A DNA stretch of 64,000 nucleotides from Cladobotryum mycophilum. Taxonomy: Eukaryota; Ascomycota; Sordariomycetes; Hypocreales; Hypocreaceae. Shown piece by piece: positions 44,301 through 58,420 of the stretch. The number at the start of each line of letters is the position of its first letter. The stretch's first letter is position 1. The notes below the pieces were generated by a model. The model made no database searches, was not told the origin of the DNA, and was given only the letters and a program-made list of their open reading frames with translations. The stretch is taken from NCBI GenBank assembly GCA_036429605.1, contig CM071591.1, positions 124,001-188,000 of the forward strand. Direction: 5' to 3'. A program made the translations under genes and the position numbers.

Positions 44301-46343
44301 TCTAGTTTAATTAAAAGCTTTATTTTTTAAAGTTTAATAATTATTTAATATATATATTATTTATATTCTTTAAGTATATTTAAAAAAATTAGAATATTAT
44401 TAAAATAGATTATTATAAAAGTATTAAGGTATTTTTAAGTATATTATTATTTACTTTTTAAAATATTATAAAAATATTTATTAATTTAAAAAATATAATA
44501 AAATATTTAAATAATTTAAATTTAATATAAAAAACTATTATTTATTTATTTCTTTTTTTATATAAATAAGATTATATATTTTTTTTAGGTTAAGTATAAT
44601 AAACTATTTTTATTTTAAAAATAGTTTTATAATTTTATAATTAAAAATAATAAAATATAATTTTTAAATATAATTTTATTAAACTATTAATAATCTATTA
44701 TTAATTATAGCTTTTTATTTTTTTAAAATAAATATTATAAAATATTTTACTTTTAATATTAATAATCTAATAAAACCTTTAATTAATATTTTATTAATTT
44801 ATTTTTAAAATACTATAAGTTTTTTTTTATTAAAATTATAAATTTTATAAAATATAAGGTTAGTTTTATTTTTTAGGATAATTTTATAATTTTATTAGTT
44901 ATATTTTAATAGTCTTATATTAAAAGTCTTTTAAAATAATTTTTTATAATATTTATATTTATTAAGAATATTTTTAAGTCTTTTAATAAAAGTTTTTTTC
45001 TTTTTATTTAAATATAATTTCTTTTTAAAAGTTTATTAAATCTTTTAAATACTTTTTATAAAAAAATAATAATTCTATAAGTTTTTTATTCTTAAATCTT
45101 TTTTTATATAAGTTTTATTTTTTTTAATAATTAATTAAATAAAATATTTTATATTTTTTTTAATATTTTATTTAAAAGTTTCTTTTTAAATTTATTATTT
45201 TATTATTAAATCCTTATAAAATTTTATATTTTATATTTATTTTTAATTAAAACTTTTATTTTTATTCTAATAAAATTAATTAGTTTTTTAATTAATAAAA
45301 AAATTCTTATTTTATAATTAAAAATATCTTAAAATTATATTATATTTATTAAAGTTTATTAAATTATAAAAAATAAACTTTTTATATTTTTAAATTTTAA
45401 TAAAAAAATAATTAGTTTTTATATTAATTTATTTTTTATTATAAAAAAAAGTTTTTTTTAATATAATAAAATAAATATAATTTATATTTTAGTTTTTTTT
45501 GTTTAAAATAATTATAAATAATTTATAATTTTAAAAAATATATAATTATTTATTATTTTATTATTTATTAATATAATAAAATAATATTTTTTAATTTATA
45601 GTTTTACTATTAGATAAAACTATTTATAATAGTTTTTATTTATAAAATTAAAAAACCTTACTTAATGATTATTTTATAGCCTTTTTATAAATAGTTTATT
45701 TTATTTTTTATTTATAAATTATAAATTTTATAAATTATTATACTATTTTTAGTATTTCATATATTTTATAGTTTATATTATTTTTATTAATCTTTTAGGT
45801 TTTTTTTATAAATTTAAAAATTAAAGCCTTATTTAAATAGTTCTTAAGTAATCTTTATAATAGAATATTCTTATATAATTATTATTAGTTTAAACATTTA
45901 TTAATACTAATCTATAAGTTTAGTTTTTTAATATTTCTTATATATAAGTTTAATATAATCTTAATAGTATATATTTTAGTAGTTAGCCTATAAAAATTCG
46001 TTATATTACAGGCTGCCTTAGTATTCTAGGGTTTTTTAATTAGTAGTTACTTTTGTAAGGTATTGTGTTTATATTAGTATTTAATCTATAAGTATTAAAT
46101 AATATTATTAAGTTTTTTTAATAAATCCTATTAGTTTTTTCTTTTATTATATTCTTATTTAAGTATATTAATTTATTAAAAAAGTTTTAGATATTAATTT
46201 ATATTATCTTTTAAATTCTAATAAATTAAATATTTATCTTTAAAATATATTATTTAACTTATTAAAGTATAATCTATAATTAATTATTATTTAATAATAA
46301 TATTAATTTATTTATTTTTTTTAGTTTAAAGATTAGCTTTTAT

Positions 46344-46545
46344 TGTCAGGTTTTTGGTCATAAGGGAGTGAATGAGTGCACAATTCAGTAGCTAGGTCGT
46401 AGCTATCTCGCAGGTAGGTCTCAATTGGTGATGGTTTCAATTCTTGCCCTTCTAATTCCTTGATCAACGGCCGCGCCTCAAGGCACGCGCCGCTAGTCGG
46501 CGTCGGAAAAACCTTTTTCCTTTTACCCTTATATAGCTTATGACA
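46344..46545 (-). repeat. 3' LTR of the chromovirus
   Basis: About 202 bp, near-identical to 53,349-53,548 except for transitions and a small indel in the GCGCG region, which suggests limited divergence since insertion, mostly by RIP. Confidence 0.92.
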
Positions 46546-48259
46546 GGCCGCCCTTTCTTCTAGGGTAATCCTTGACCTGTAATAGCTCTGCTACCTTACT
46601 ATAAGTTTGCCGCTAATTAATAGCTTCCTTCTATTATAGGTTCTTTATAATAGGGCAGCCTTTTATTTTTGTATAAGCCTTTTTATACGATTGAGATTTC
46701 TTTTAGTCTTTTTCTCCTTAGCCTATTATAATTCTATTATAATAGTATAGCGAGCTTATCGAGAAGTAATTGCCTTTAACCTATCGCCTATTATAATAAT
46801 AATATTATTATTATAAAAGCGTTTTAAATGCCCCTTTGTATAATAAAGCCATACTTATTATAATTATTATATAAAGCCTAGAAGGTTATTATCTTTGTAA
46901 ATTAATATTAAAGGTAATTAACTTATAAACTATTATTAAAGACTATTATACTATGAATTAGTTTCTCTAAGCCTTTAATCTTATAGTTATAAATTCCTTT
47001 TTTTCTTTTATTATTTTTTTTTCTTTTTTTCTATAGATTATTATTAACTTATAGATAATCTTCTTTACGTTCTGGACTTCGTGATTGCTATGCCTTCGCT
47101 AATAACCTACTAATGCCTCCTCGTTGCCTTTTCTTTTTTTTCTTTTTCTTTTTTTGCGATATCTTTTGCATAAGTGATGTTCCTTAGTATATCTTTTACT
47201 GCCTCGCAGTTAATTTGATGCAGTCCCTGTATGCGTTGCCTCTAGGCTTTAGTGGATTAGACCCCTGGCTCGAAGACTAAGGCTAGTGTTAATATCCCTA
47301 TGCCTGTGTATAAGAAGAAGGCTGGCTATACGTTGTTGCCTTTCTGCGAGCTTACTGCGGGCCTCCTTACTAATAGGTTCTAGCTACTTCTCCTAAGTGT
47401 GCCCGTTATATTAAAGGGGGTAAAGAATATTATTGTATATAGTTTTTTTTAGTTTTTTTAGTACCTCGCTATTAACTTGCTGTAGCTCCGCGGGGCAGGT
47501 TATAAGGCTTATAAACGCCTTCTCTAACTTTGTGAATAGGTCAACGATCCTGCCGTCGCCGCCGTTCCCCCGGCTTCTATACGTCTTTTATCTCTGGGCC
47601 TTATAGCGATCGCTGCTAACTCGCTGTTAGTTAGCTGGATAAAGCTATTCTCTTCGCCCGCCGGGCCCTCTAAGCTTATAAGAGCGTTCAGGTTAAGCGT
47701 GCTACCGCTGCCGTAAGTTTATTGTCTAGAGTTTTGTCCTAGAGTCTCTGTTAACTTACTGCTAGGCTACCGCCGCTGTTACTACTATTACTAACACCGG
47801 TAGTATTATACGTAGTGTGGTTATTAGGCTTATAGAGTCTATTATTGATATTAACTAGAGTTTATAGACTATTGCTTAGGCTTAGTAATTATATGTTCCA
47901 GTATATATCCCCTTATTTATATTTGTCTAGGGCCTTGCTAATTTGCTATAATATAATAGAGCTAATAGGCTGAGATCTTTTATAATCTTACTGAGTTAGT
48001 TAGGCTATAGTACTTGCTCTTATTCTTAGAGGATTTTAAGGAAGATAATAAGGATAATAATAAGAAGCCTAAGTAGTTTTGCTGCTAGTTTATTGCGCGG
48101 TTACTGGTTAGCCGTTTATTATATTATTATTTTAGATATAATTACTAGCCTTTTAGCCCCCTAACTCTTTTTTTCTAGAGTAATGAATTAATTCTTTTTT
48201 AACTATTTTATATTTATTTTATTATTATCTTATTTTAAACTAACCTATTATATTCTTGC

Positions 48260-51200
48260 CAGATACTATAGTCTATGAAGTCTTTTTTTAGGACCTATGA
48301 GTTCTTTAAGTCTAGGTAACCTACTCATTTAACCAAGTATTTCCTATTTTTATTCCTTTTATACGCTATTAGGCGTTTAATATTAAAAACTTTATTCTCT
48401 TCTATAAGGTTATTTTTTTATAAGTGTGTAAAGGTATCGCTATGGTATTCCTTTAGTATTAATATAAGGAATATATTATAGATTCGTATTGTTTTTAATA
48501 GTTCAAGTTTATAGGCTAATTTATAATCGCTAATTACTCTTATAATCTTATAAGGTCTTAGGTATTTTGCAGTTAGTTTTTTACTAGGTTTTTTTAGCTT
48601 TAGGTTTTTTGTTAATAAAAGGATCTTTTGGCCTAGTTTAAACTGTTTGTTTATATGTTTCTTATTGTAATACTTTGCGTAGGTTTTCTATGCTTTAGTA
48701 AGTTACTCCTTGATCGCTTTGAGGTTCTTGCGAAGCTCCTCTGAGCGTAGTCCGCCTTGTTTATTAATGATTCTTAGATCTTCTCGAGCTGCTCTAGGTC
48801 CCCTAGGTTTATAGTCTCGCAGTGCTTTCGCAGGGGACTCTCTTATACTTATATAGGACCCTGTATTATAAGCAAACTGGGCTAGCGGTAGCCAATCTAC
48901 CTAGTTATCCTATTATAAGGCCCCGTAGGTACGCAAATAATACTCTATACCTTAGTTTATTCTCTTAGTCTAACTATTAATTTATAGGTAAAATGCTATA
49001 CTAAGACGCTGCTTTATTGCAATAAGATAATAAAAGGTTCTCTAATATCCGCTTGTAAAAAGGGATCTTTAATTAATTATAATACCTTTAGGGATACTAT
49101 AATCTCTAAAAATCTTATTTAAAAGTATATTTATAAGTCTTTCTACTATAAGACTCTTTAAAATCATAACGAATATATAGTACTTTATTAATTTATTTAT
49201 AATTACTAATATTATATCTCTTTTCCTTTTATATATATTAATTATATTAGATAATCTTATAATAAAATCTATTAAGATTTTTTTAAAAGGTTTATTAAAA
49301 ATAGGTAATATAGTAAGCTTACTATAAAGTAAGTGTTATTTCCTCTTATTTGTTTAATATTCATGGCAAAAACGAATATATTCTATAATATCTTTATATA
49401 TACTAAACTATATATACTAGAGCCTTGTGTATTTTAGCGTACAGGTAACTCCTTAGTGACCTATAGCTAGGTTATTATAGATAAGCATAAGGATTTCTTT
49501 TTTTATGCCTACTGGTATATAAAAGCAATCCTATAGTAATAGCGATCCCTTATTGTTAAGGCGTTAGTGTTTACGCTCGTGTTTTAAGAGCTCGCTGCCG
49601 CTTCGTAGCTTTTTTAGTAATTTCTTTGCTTTAGGGTCCGCCTCCTAGGCTCTCCTTAAAGCAGACTCCAGAGGCTCGCCTAATTTATTATTATTATGTC
49701 CCGTAGTCAGGGTCTTTCTGGCTACACGGATAAGTCTTAGTCTTTTTACTAATAAGCCACTGCGATATAGTCTTCCCTTCCTGTCTTCTAGTATCCCTCT
49801 TGTTATCCCTTCTTCTAAGGCTAACACCAAGCGAGGACCTAGCGAGCCCGCGGAGATAGCCCTACTACTATTAACGCTCTCACTGATCTTCTTTTTTGCG
49901 AGCCTACCCTCTGTCGTAAGGGCAGTCTCTTGCGCGAACTTCGCCAGGAACATAGGCAACTATGTGTGGCGAGCCTCCTGTATCTCGTTAGCGTTATAGT
50001 GCTCTGGTCGCCGCGAGAGTGTGTCTACCGGATTCATGCTTCCCGGTCTGTGTTTAATACAGAAGTTAAAAAGGTATAATTTATCTAGAGCAGAGACTTA
50101 ACGGGTACTTAACTTTGGCTTTATAGTCAGATACTTATAGTTTAAATGATCTATTAATACTTAAATCTAGTGTTCGCTGTAAGCAAGGTAATACCGCTAT
50201 ACGCGAAAGGATTCTGTGATTGCTAGAAGCTCTGCGTTAGGGGCGTGATAATATATCTCTGCCTCGTTAAGCTTCCGTGACATATACGCTACGGGGTGCT
50301 AGCGATCTCCCTGCTATTACGATAGGACAGCGCCTATAGTAAACCCCGAGGCGTCTATTTTGATCCAGATTAGGGCCTACGGTTTGAAGTATTAGAGGAT
50401 CGGGGCTTCTATGAACGCCCTTCTTAGCTACGTAAACGCTTCGACCTCGCGGGCCTTTATCTAGACCCTATCCGCTATCTTAGGTTTCCCCTTTAACAGG
50501 TCACTCAACGGGGCCGCTATCTTAGTATAGTTCTTAATAAAACATTAGTAATAACCTATAAAGCCTAGGAACACTAGGATTTTTTTACGGTCTTAGGTAC
50601 CTTCTAGATCGCAATAGCCTTAACGCGAGCTTACTCTATAATAATACCCCCTTGGTTATAATAAATCCTAGAAAACTAGTTTTCTTTATAGAAAAGTTAT
50701 ATTTCTCTAGGTTAACATATAGGTCCGCCTTCTCTAGTTGTTCGAGTACGTTATAAACGTGCTGCTTATGGTCTTCGGGGTTTTTACTATATATTAGTAT
50801 ATTATCCAGGTATATTATATATATTGCATTAACGAGCCCCTTAAGGGCCTCGTTGATGTATTCCTGGAAAGTCACAGGGGCATTAATAAGACCAAATAGT
50901 ATAACTTAGTATTCGAAATGCCTGTATCTATACCGGAAAGCTGTTTTCTACTTATCACCTTTATAAATATGTATCTTATAATAAGTATTTTTTATATTTA
51001 ACTTCATAAATATAAAAGCTTACTGTAATCTCTTAAGGATCTCGCTAATAAGCGGTAGTAAGGTTTTATTCTTAACTATTATCTTATTAAGGCTACAATA
51101 GTTAACGTATAGTCTTAGTTTTCCATTTAGCTTTAGCACGAAAAGCATAGGGGCACTGGCCGGGCTTATGGATCGCCTTATCTAGCCTTTCTCTAATACA

Positions 51201-51300
51201 TCCTGAATATACTCTTGGAGTATTTCTAGCTTTTTCTCTGCGAGGTTATAGATAGGTCCCTATAACAGAGTCTTCCCTGGTTCTACGTTGATCTTATGTA
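48260..51300 (-). pseudogene. Chromovirus pol remnant (RT, RNase H, integrase, chromodomain)
   Basis: The longest open pieces are 50,875-50,636 (RT, with catalytic YLDN in place of YLDD) and 49,959-49,645 (the connection between RNase H and integrase). The integrase core is strongly AT-shifted (about 49,380-48,960), and the chromodomain near 48,345-48,269 has its aromatic residues hidden by TGA/TAG codons. Both nonsense codons and the Asp-to-Asn change disable it. Confidence 0.85.
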
Positions 51301-51649
51301 TACGGTCGCTAAGCTTTACTAGTTTTTTTACTTTAATTATATTAAATAACTTTATATACTTAGGGTAAAGGTCTTTTTACTTTCTTATAGCTTTCTTATT
51401 ACTTGGTTACTCTAGTCTTAGAGGTTCTAGCGATTATAGTATTAGGTTCTTAAAGTCATAGGCTAATGCCTTCTATGGGTCCTCTGTTATATAAGTTAAT
51501 ATATAGGTCGCCTATACCTTTAGCTTGGCCCGGCGGAATGCCTTTGGTGTAGTAATAAGTTTATAGTTATTATGGCTCGGGGGATATACCTAGAAGTTGT
51601 TTTTTTAATTTAATATCTATAGGTTATATTTGTTAAACTATGGTTTGCC

Positions 51650-53300
51650 AAGGATAAAGGGTTTAAACGGGATCTCTGCGATAATAAAAGGAACTTTCTG
51701 GATCTTTATTATACTACTACTATTAGTGATTTTTATTATAATCTTTACTTTACCGTATACTTATATCAGGTTTTGTTATATGTTTATAACTATTTTTATT
51801 ATAGGTTTTATTCTTGGTTTTATATTCTCGGGGAGTAAGCCTATATATATTAGGTTTGCTCGTAAGCCGGTATCTTTTAATGTACTTACTGCTTACTATT
51901 AGTTTACTCATCGAATACTAGTCTTAATAATTATATCTTCGGTGAGTGCTTTATCCTACTTACGGATACCTTAGACCTTAGTAGTATTAGGGTTTATGGC
52001 CGGGGTCTTAGTGTTTTCTTGCTATGATCTCTCTACTCCTCTTACTATTGCTGACTGTGAGTTCAGGCATAAGGAGGCGTAATGTCCTTGCTGCTTATAC
52101 GCCTAATAGGTGATATTAGGGTAGTCCCTTTTTGCTTTATTATCTTGAACCACTAGTTCTATATAATCGCTTTGATTGCCCTTTGAGGTCTTTGTGTCCT
52201 TGTTGTATAGGCTTTTTAGGGCTATGTTTTTATTGTTATTATCGTTCCGGGGCGGGTTTCTCTCGTGGCCCCTGTTTATATAAGTAATGCCTTTTTCTGT
52301 TTGGTAGTTTTGTATACTATAGTAGGTATTGGATTTAATGCGTTCCTTTACTTTGTGAAGCTTTTGCTAGGTTGTAGAGAGCTTAGCGTAAGTAAGCTCT
52401 GTTTTTATCTTAGGTAATAATATGTTTATAAAAAACGCTATATAAAGTAGAACTAGAAGTTTCTCGGGTATCTTGGCTTCGATCAGGTCTTATATATAGA
52501 TATGTTTCTTAAACGTAGTTCCTGGTTTCTGTTAGAGGGCTTTTAGCCGTAAGGCCGCTAAGAGGGCCTTGTTTTCTTTGCTTTTAACTAGCCCTTAATA
52601 AAAGCAGAGGAATTCCTACTATATTAGTAAAATATCCTTACCGTCTAATTCTCGGCTTGTTAATAGTTTTATCTATTTTTGCTTTGCTCTCCCTTCGAGG
52701 CTACGATTAGCTATTATAATCTTCGATTTATCCTTAGAGTATGCCCAGGGCTTCTCGCGGAATAATAGCTTTATTACTATAGTAAACTCTATATATTTAG
52801 TCTATAAATCCCCGTTAAACTTAATTTTTACTGGATTAATTCAATGGTGGTAGTAAACTAGTTGTGAGTTCGAGGAGTCCTTATAGCGAGATGTAAACGT
52901 TTCGTCCGCTTAAAAGAATCAAAGTGCCTCGCTATAACTTTATCGCGGGATCTCGTCGAGGACCCTAAGGCAACAAGGGGGGCGCTCTGTTGCTAAATCT
53001 AAGTTGGCCTTATCTAATTGTTGTTTAAGGTCTTTGAGCCGATGAAGGCATAGTGCTTCGGCTACCTAGCGTTATAGCTGCTCCTCCTTGGTGACCTCGC
53101 TGAGGGTTATCAACGTAGGCGTTGCTAGGCTCTTAGAGGGTATATTCGAAGGTATTCTAAAGGTTTATTATACGGGTTCCTGATTTAACGTATTTTCTTC
53201 TCTTAGAAATTCCATAAGGTCCCCGGCCTCTGACTACTCCCTCGCTACTATCTCCTCGCAAGGTTCCGCGTTAAAGGTATTATAAATTTCTTCGTTCTTT
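51650..53300 (-). pseudogene. Chromovirus gag remnant
   Basis: Upstream (higher coordinates) of pol on the minus strand. The recognisable part is a zinc knuckle near 52,110-52,050, read as Y-stop-AYKQQGHYASLCLN, where CxxC has decayed. The rest is a stop-rich frame of charged composition. Limits approximate. Confidence 0.6.
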
Positions 53301-53348
53301 ATTATGCCTTAAGCGGTCCTTATCCTAAGGTAGGTAAAAGAATTGACT

Positions 53349-53548
53349 TGTTAGGTTTTTGGTTATAAGGGAATGAATGAGTGTATAATTCAGTAGCTAG
53401 GTCGTAGCTATCTCGCAGGTAGGTCTTAATTGGTGACGGTTTCAATTCTTGCCCTTCTAATTCCTTGATCAACGGCCGCGCCTTAAGGCGCGCCGCTGGT
53501 CGGCGTCGGAAAAACCTTCTTCCTTCCACTCTTACACAGCTCATGACA
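53349..53548 (-). repeat. 5' LTR of the chromovirus
   Basis: Pairs with 46,344-46,545. The bases after its inner end (AGTCAATTCTTTTACC on the minus strand) should be the primer-binding site but do not begin with the usual TGG, so the primer is not identified. Confidence 0.9.
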
Positions 53549-54484
53549 TTTATATGTTTTTTCTTTTATTCTTTTTAAAAGATTTATAGTTTTTAAAGAT
53601 ATATTTTATTTTATTATAATTATAGTATTTTACTTTCTCTCCCTTTTAGATTATATTAAAGTCTATTTAACCTAACTTACTATTATTATTTTTAATAATA
53701 TAATTATTTTTAGGTTTTTAATAGATTTTATTTTTTTTATCTTTATCTATAATAAGTATATTATTAATTATTAATTTTAATAATTATTTTAATATATTTT
53801 ATAAAAAAGTCTAATAAGTTTTTTTTAAAGAGTTTATTTTTAATATTCTTTTTTAATCTTTAATAAAACTAATTTATTAATAGTTTATTATTTTAATTAA
53901 GTTTTAAAATAATTTATTTAAATATAATAATATAATCTAAAACTAATTTTTTTTAATAAAGGTTTTAAAATAATTTTTTTTATTAATAATTTTAAATGTT
54001 TTTTTAAGTTTTTTAATAAATTTATTAAAATCTTTAAAAATTTATTTTATTTATTTATTTCTTTTACTCTTTAAGTTATTATAATAGTTTTTTATAATAG
54101 ATTTAAACTATTCTTTAATAGGTTTTTTTATATAAGTATATATATAAATTACTCTTATATAGTTTTATTTAAAGTATTAAAGGTAATAGTTATAGTAAGT
54201 TTTTAAATCTATAATAAAAGCCTAAAAAAATATTATTTTAGGTTTTCTAAAAAACAATCTTAGGTTTTTTAGTCTAAGCATTTTTTAATATCTTTTTCTT
54301 ATTTTTTTTATTTTTTTTAAAGTTATTAATTTATAATTAAAAGTATTTGTTTTTTTTTAATTTTATTAAATAATATAATTAATTATATTAAAATAAATAT
54401 TTAAAATAATTATTATTTTTTATTAATTATAATATTTAATATTATTTAAAGTTATAATAATCTATTAAATAAAAGTTATTAATA

Positions 54485-54968
54485 TATAATATTTTAGGTA
54501 TTTTTTAATAAAAATAACCTAGATTATAATTAATATTAATAATAAATTAAAATAAGATTAAGTAATAGGTTTAATATATTATAATTTAGGTATTAAATAT
54601 TAATAGTAAATAATATTAAATTAATAACTAATTAAATATATAAAAAAAGATATAAACTAATATATATAATAATTAGGTTTATTATAGTCTAAATAAATAT
54701 AACGTTCTATTCTAATAAGAATAAATTAATAATCTAATAGTTCTTATAATTATTTAATAGCTTTATACTTATTTAATAATTCCTTGCTTAATTAATAATT
54801 CTATGCTTACCTAATAAGCCAATCCTTTAAAGATAAGCCAGATCAATAATATAATTAATTAGCTTATCTAAAGTTCCACTATGGTTATACTAGGCTATAA
54901 TAAGCATAAGTGTTCCTAAAAGTAGGTCTTTTTTCAGTATATGACTCAGACGTGGGGTCGGGTTATCA
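54485..54968 (-). repeat. 5' LTR of the left gypsy copy
   Basis: On the plus strand reads TATAATATTTTAGGTATTTT (damaged TGTAATATTCCGGG), on to CTAAAAGTAGGTCTTTTTTC and GGGGTCGGGTTATCA. Matches 40,873-41,354 in orientation and length. The right part is oddly GC-rich and less damaged than the left. Confidence 0.82.
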
Positions 54969-57944
54969 TATATATTTATATTTTATATATCTTATTATTT
55001 TAGTTTTTTTAAGCTTTTAAAAAAACCTTATTATTTTATAATTTAAGTATAGGTTTAGTAAAAGTATTATAGCTTTTATTTTTAAGTTTTTTATAAAAGT
55101 AACTTTATATATATTAATTATAATTTATAAATATAATATTTATTATATAATTAATTCTTTTATTAAACCTTTTAATTTTTTTTAATAATTATAAAATTAT
55201 AAAAAAAGTTTATACTATAAATTAAAATATTTTATATAGTTTTTATATAGATTTTTCTTATTTGTAATAATTAATAATTTTATATTAATACTATTAATTT
55301 AATAAAAACTATTTTTTATTTTTTAAGTTTTATTATAATTTTATTTGTATAATGTTTTTATTTTAGTATTTTATTAATTTATATTTTTAAAAAATAAACA
55401 TTTTAAACTAATTTTATTATATTATTTTTAAGTTAAATTTAAATTATTTTAATATTTTTTATTTTTATAAAATATATTAATTTACTTTCTATAAATTTAA
55501 ATTAAATTTTAGTTTTTTTTACTTATTTTTAATAAATTAATTATATATTTTTTAATTTAACTTAAGTTAAAACTATTATATCTTTAAAAACTAAAATATT
55601 TATGTTATTAATAAAACCTATAACAATTATATTTCTTTTAAATTAAAGGAAATAATATAAAAAAATTAATATATAATAAAAAAATAAAAATAATAAAAAG
55701 CTTTAAAAAACTTTTATTTTAATATTAAAATATTCTAATTATTTATTATTGAAATAAAAATATACTAATCTTCTAATAAAATACTTTTTAATCTATTTTA
55801 TTAATAAAATTAATATTTTAAGTATATATAAAATATATAATAGTCTAATATAGTTTATTCTACTATATATTTTTTTTAAATTAAGCTATAATAATAATAT
55901 AATTTTATAATAATTTCAAACCATTTAAATTAAGTTTTAAAATAAATAAACTATTATTTTTATAAATCTATTTCTTTTATTTTTTATTTAATCTTTTAAT
56001 ATAATTTAATATAATTGTATTAAAATTATAATTTTATTTATTATTATTTTATTAATTATTTTACTAATAATATTAAACAATAAAATTAAACACTATACTT
56101 TTACTATTTTTAAATCTTTTTAATTTCTTTTAAGTTTATAAATAATAATAATCTTTATATAATAAAAATAAATTAAATAATATTTATATTTAATAATTAT
56201 ATTAACTAAAATTAATAATATTTCTTTTAGCTTTATATTATATACTTTTAATAAACTAATTAAAATTCTATTTTTTTAAAACCTTTTATAATATCATTTT
56301 ACTTATAATTCTATTAATATTATTATAATTAAATAAATATCTTTTAGTTTTTATTATATCTTTAAGCCTATTTAGATTTTAATCTTTTAAAATATTTATT
56401 CTATTTATTATTAATTTTAAGAAAAACTTATTTATTAAAATCTTTTTTTTATAATTAAAGATTAAATATATATTATATTTACTTTTTTAAAATTTAAAAT
56501 TTTAATTATTTTTAGAAGTAAATAATCTTTTAACTTTATTTATCTTTTTAGTTTTTATAGTTACTTAATATTAATTGAAATATTATATAAAAAGGAATTT
56601 AAATTTTTTATTCTTTTATAAATATAATATAAAAAAAGGTTTTTTTATTTATTTTAATATTTTTTAAAATAAAAATGTATAATAATTTAAATATGTTTTT
56701 TTAATATATTATTCATCTTTTAAGGCCTAATCTATTAAATAATTCTAATATTTTTCTTTTTTAATTTTAATATTTCTTTATATTAAAATTATTAAGTTTA
56801 TACTTTTTTTAAGTTCTTTAATAATTTAATTTATTATATTATTAATCTTTTTTTATTTATAGATTCTTTTTTTTATAGTTTAATAAAACCTAATTTTAAT
56901 TTTTATTTTTATTTTAAAAGTATTAAATCTTTTTTAAAACTAGGTTTTTTTATTATTAATTTATATTATAATTATAGCTATATTAAAGATTATATTTATA
57001 ACCTAAAAGAAATAATTAAAGCCTTTTATATTTACTTAAACTTTATATTTTATTTAAAAGTTATAGATTATTTATATATAATTTATTATTTTATTAAGAT
57101 AATTTCTTTTACTTTAATAAGTTTATCTTTTAATATAAAAGAATTAAATTATTATTAAATTATTAATATAATTAATTTATTATAATCTTATAATTCTTTT
57201 TTATATTATTTTATATTAGATAATATTAATTAAAGTTTTTTATTAGTAAATATTATTTTTTGTTTAAGTATAATTTAAGATTATAAATTAATATATTTTA
57301 ATTAATTATAGTATATTTAAAAGAATATATTAAATAAATAATAATTGTTAAATTTTTAAAAAAATAGAATATTAGTTTTCTTTTATTTATATTAATTATA
57401 AATTAATTATATAATATTTATAAATATATATTATTAATTCCTTTTTTATATATTAAATAATAATAGTTTTTATTTAAATAAACTCAAGTATTTATTTATT
57501 TATTTTTATTTATTTTTTATAATATTATTATATTATATTTAGGTTAGTTTTAAAATATTAAGTATATAAATACTAGAATCTTTATTATATTTTAATATAT
57601 TATAGTTAACTTTATAAATTAAATAACATAAAAATAATAAAAAATTTATTATAGTTAAATATTATTTGTAAAAAGAAATTAATAATTATTTTGATTATAG
57701 TTTATTTTTATTTTAAAAGATAAAAGAAAAGAAAATTAGTTATAATCTTTTCTAGGGTCTATTAACTTTTTTTAATACTATTAGTTTAAAGCTAGGTTAA
57801 GGTTATATTATAGATATTACTCTAGTTTTTTTTATTTTAATATAAGTTTTAAAATATTTTAGTTTATAAAAATATTTTTTTATTATTTTAATTTATATTT
57901 AATTTATTTTCAAATAATTATAAAATTATATTAAGTATACTTTT
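54969..57944. repeat. AT-rich debris between the two gypsy copies
   Basis: Extremely AT-rich, about 3 kb, no readable frame and no match noticed to the flanking gypsy internal sequence. Possibly the older element both gypsy copies landed in. Confidence 0.45.
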
Positions 57945-58420
57945 TGTAACAACTTAATGTACTTATATCATCCATAGAACTAGACCCACTTTTAATAATA
58001 CCTATATAAGCTATTAATTAAAAATATAACGATAATAAAACCTTAAGTAATATAATTAATTATAATTAGTTTAAATAAAATTAACTTAAGTATATTTAAC
58101 AGCTTAAGTAAAATTAATTTAAGTATATATAATAGTTTAAATAAAATTAATTTAATTTATTATAATTATTAGATTATTAGTTTATTTTTATTAAAGTAAA
58201 TTTTATATTTATTTAAATTATAATAAACTTAATTATTATATATACTAATTTATATTTCTTTCTTATATATTTAATTAATTATTAATATAATTATTTATTA
58301 TTAATAATCTAATATTTAAATTATAATATATTAAACCTATTATTTAATTTTATTTTAATTTATTATTAATATTAACTATAACTTAGGTTATTTTTATTAA
58401 AAAACACTTAAAATATTATA
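57945..58420 (+). repeat. 5' LTR of the right gypsy copy
   Basis: 476 bp. ACTAGACCCACTTTTAATAA and TATATTAAACCTATTATTTA are the stretches shared with the LTR copies at 16,853, 29,767, 36,215, 40,873 and 54,485. Confidence 0.82.

Larger units (their letters stand above)
46344..53548 (-). mobile_element. Ty3/gypsy chromovirus, full length, 7205 bp, RIP-mutated
   Basis: LTRs at 46,344-46,545 and 53,349-53,548 (202 and 200 bp) start TGTCAGG/TGTTAGG and end CATGACA/TATGACA-type. TTTAT lies on both sides (46,339-46,343 and 53,549-53,553). Read on the minus strand: gag with a CCHC-like knuckle (near 52,110-52,050); RT with FQEYINEALKGLVNAIYIIY and LDNILIYS at about 50,790, where YLDD has become YLDN; RNase H with IDASGFTIGAVLS and PVAYMSRKLNEAE near 50,350-50,250; integrase with DIILVIINKLIKYYIFV near 49,200; and a C-terminal chromodomain KYLVK-stop-VGYLDLKNS near 48,330. 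A purine tract (AGAAGAAAGGG) precedes the 3' LTR at 46,546-46,565. The pol order and the chromodomain place it in the chromovirus lineage. Confidence 0.94.
40873..54968 (-). mobile_element. Ty3/gypsy retrotransposon, left copy, extreme RIP, with nested chromovirus
   Basis: Two LTRs in the same (reversed) orientation, 40,873-41,354 and 54,485-54,968 (482 and 484 bp), bound it; TATAT lies outside each end, though in AT-rich DNA this is weak. About 6.9 kb remain after removing the nested element at 46,344-53,548. The internal part is an inverted copy of the right gypsy element. Positions p in 42,050-46,343 pair with about 105,715-p, and positions in 53,549-54,484 pair with about 112,915-p. The 7,200 difference equals the nested insertion. 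Protein is hardly readable on this copy; RT would be near 44,400 and integrase near 43,050 by pairing. AT content is so high that most codons are A/T only. Confidence 0.85.

Noticed and set aside
51630..51902. Plus-strand hydrophobic 90-codon frame, possible membrane protein
   Set aside because: Lies antisense to the chromovirus gag/pol region; hydrophobicity follows from AT-rich codons.
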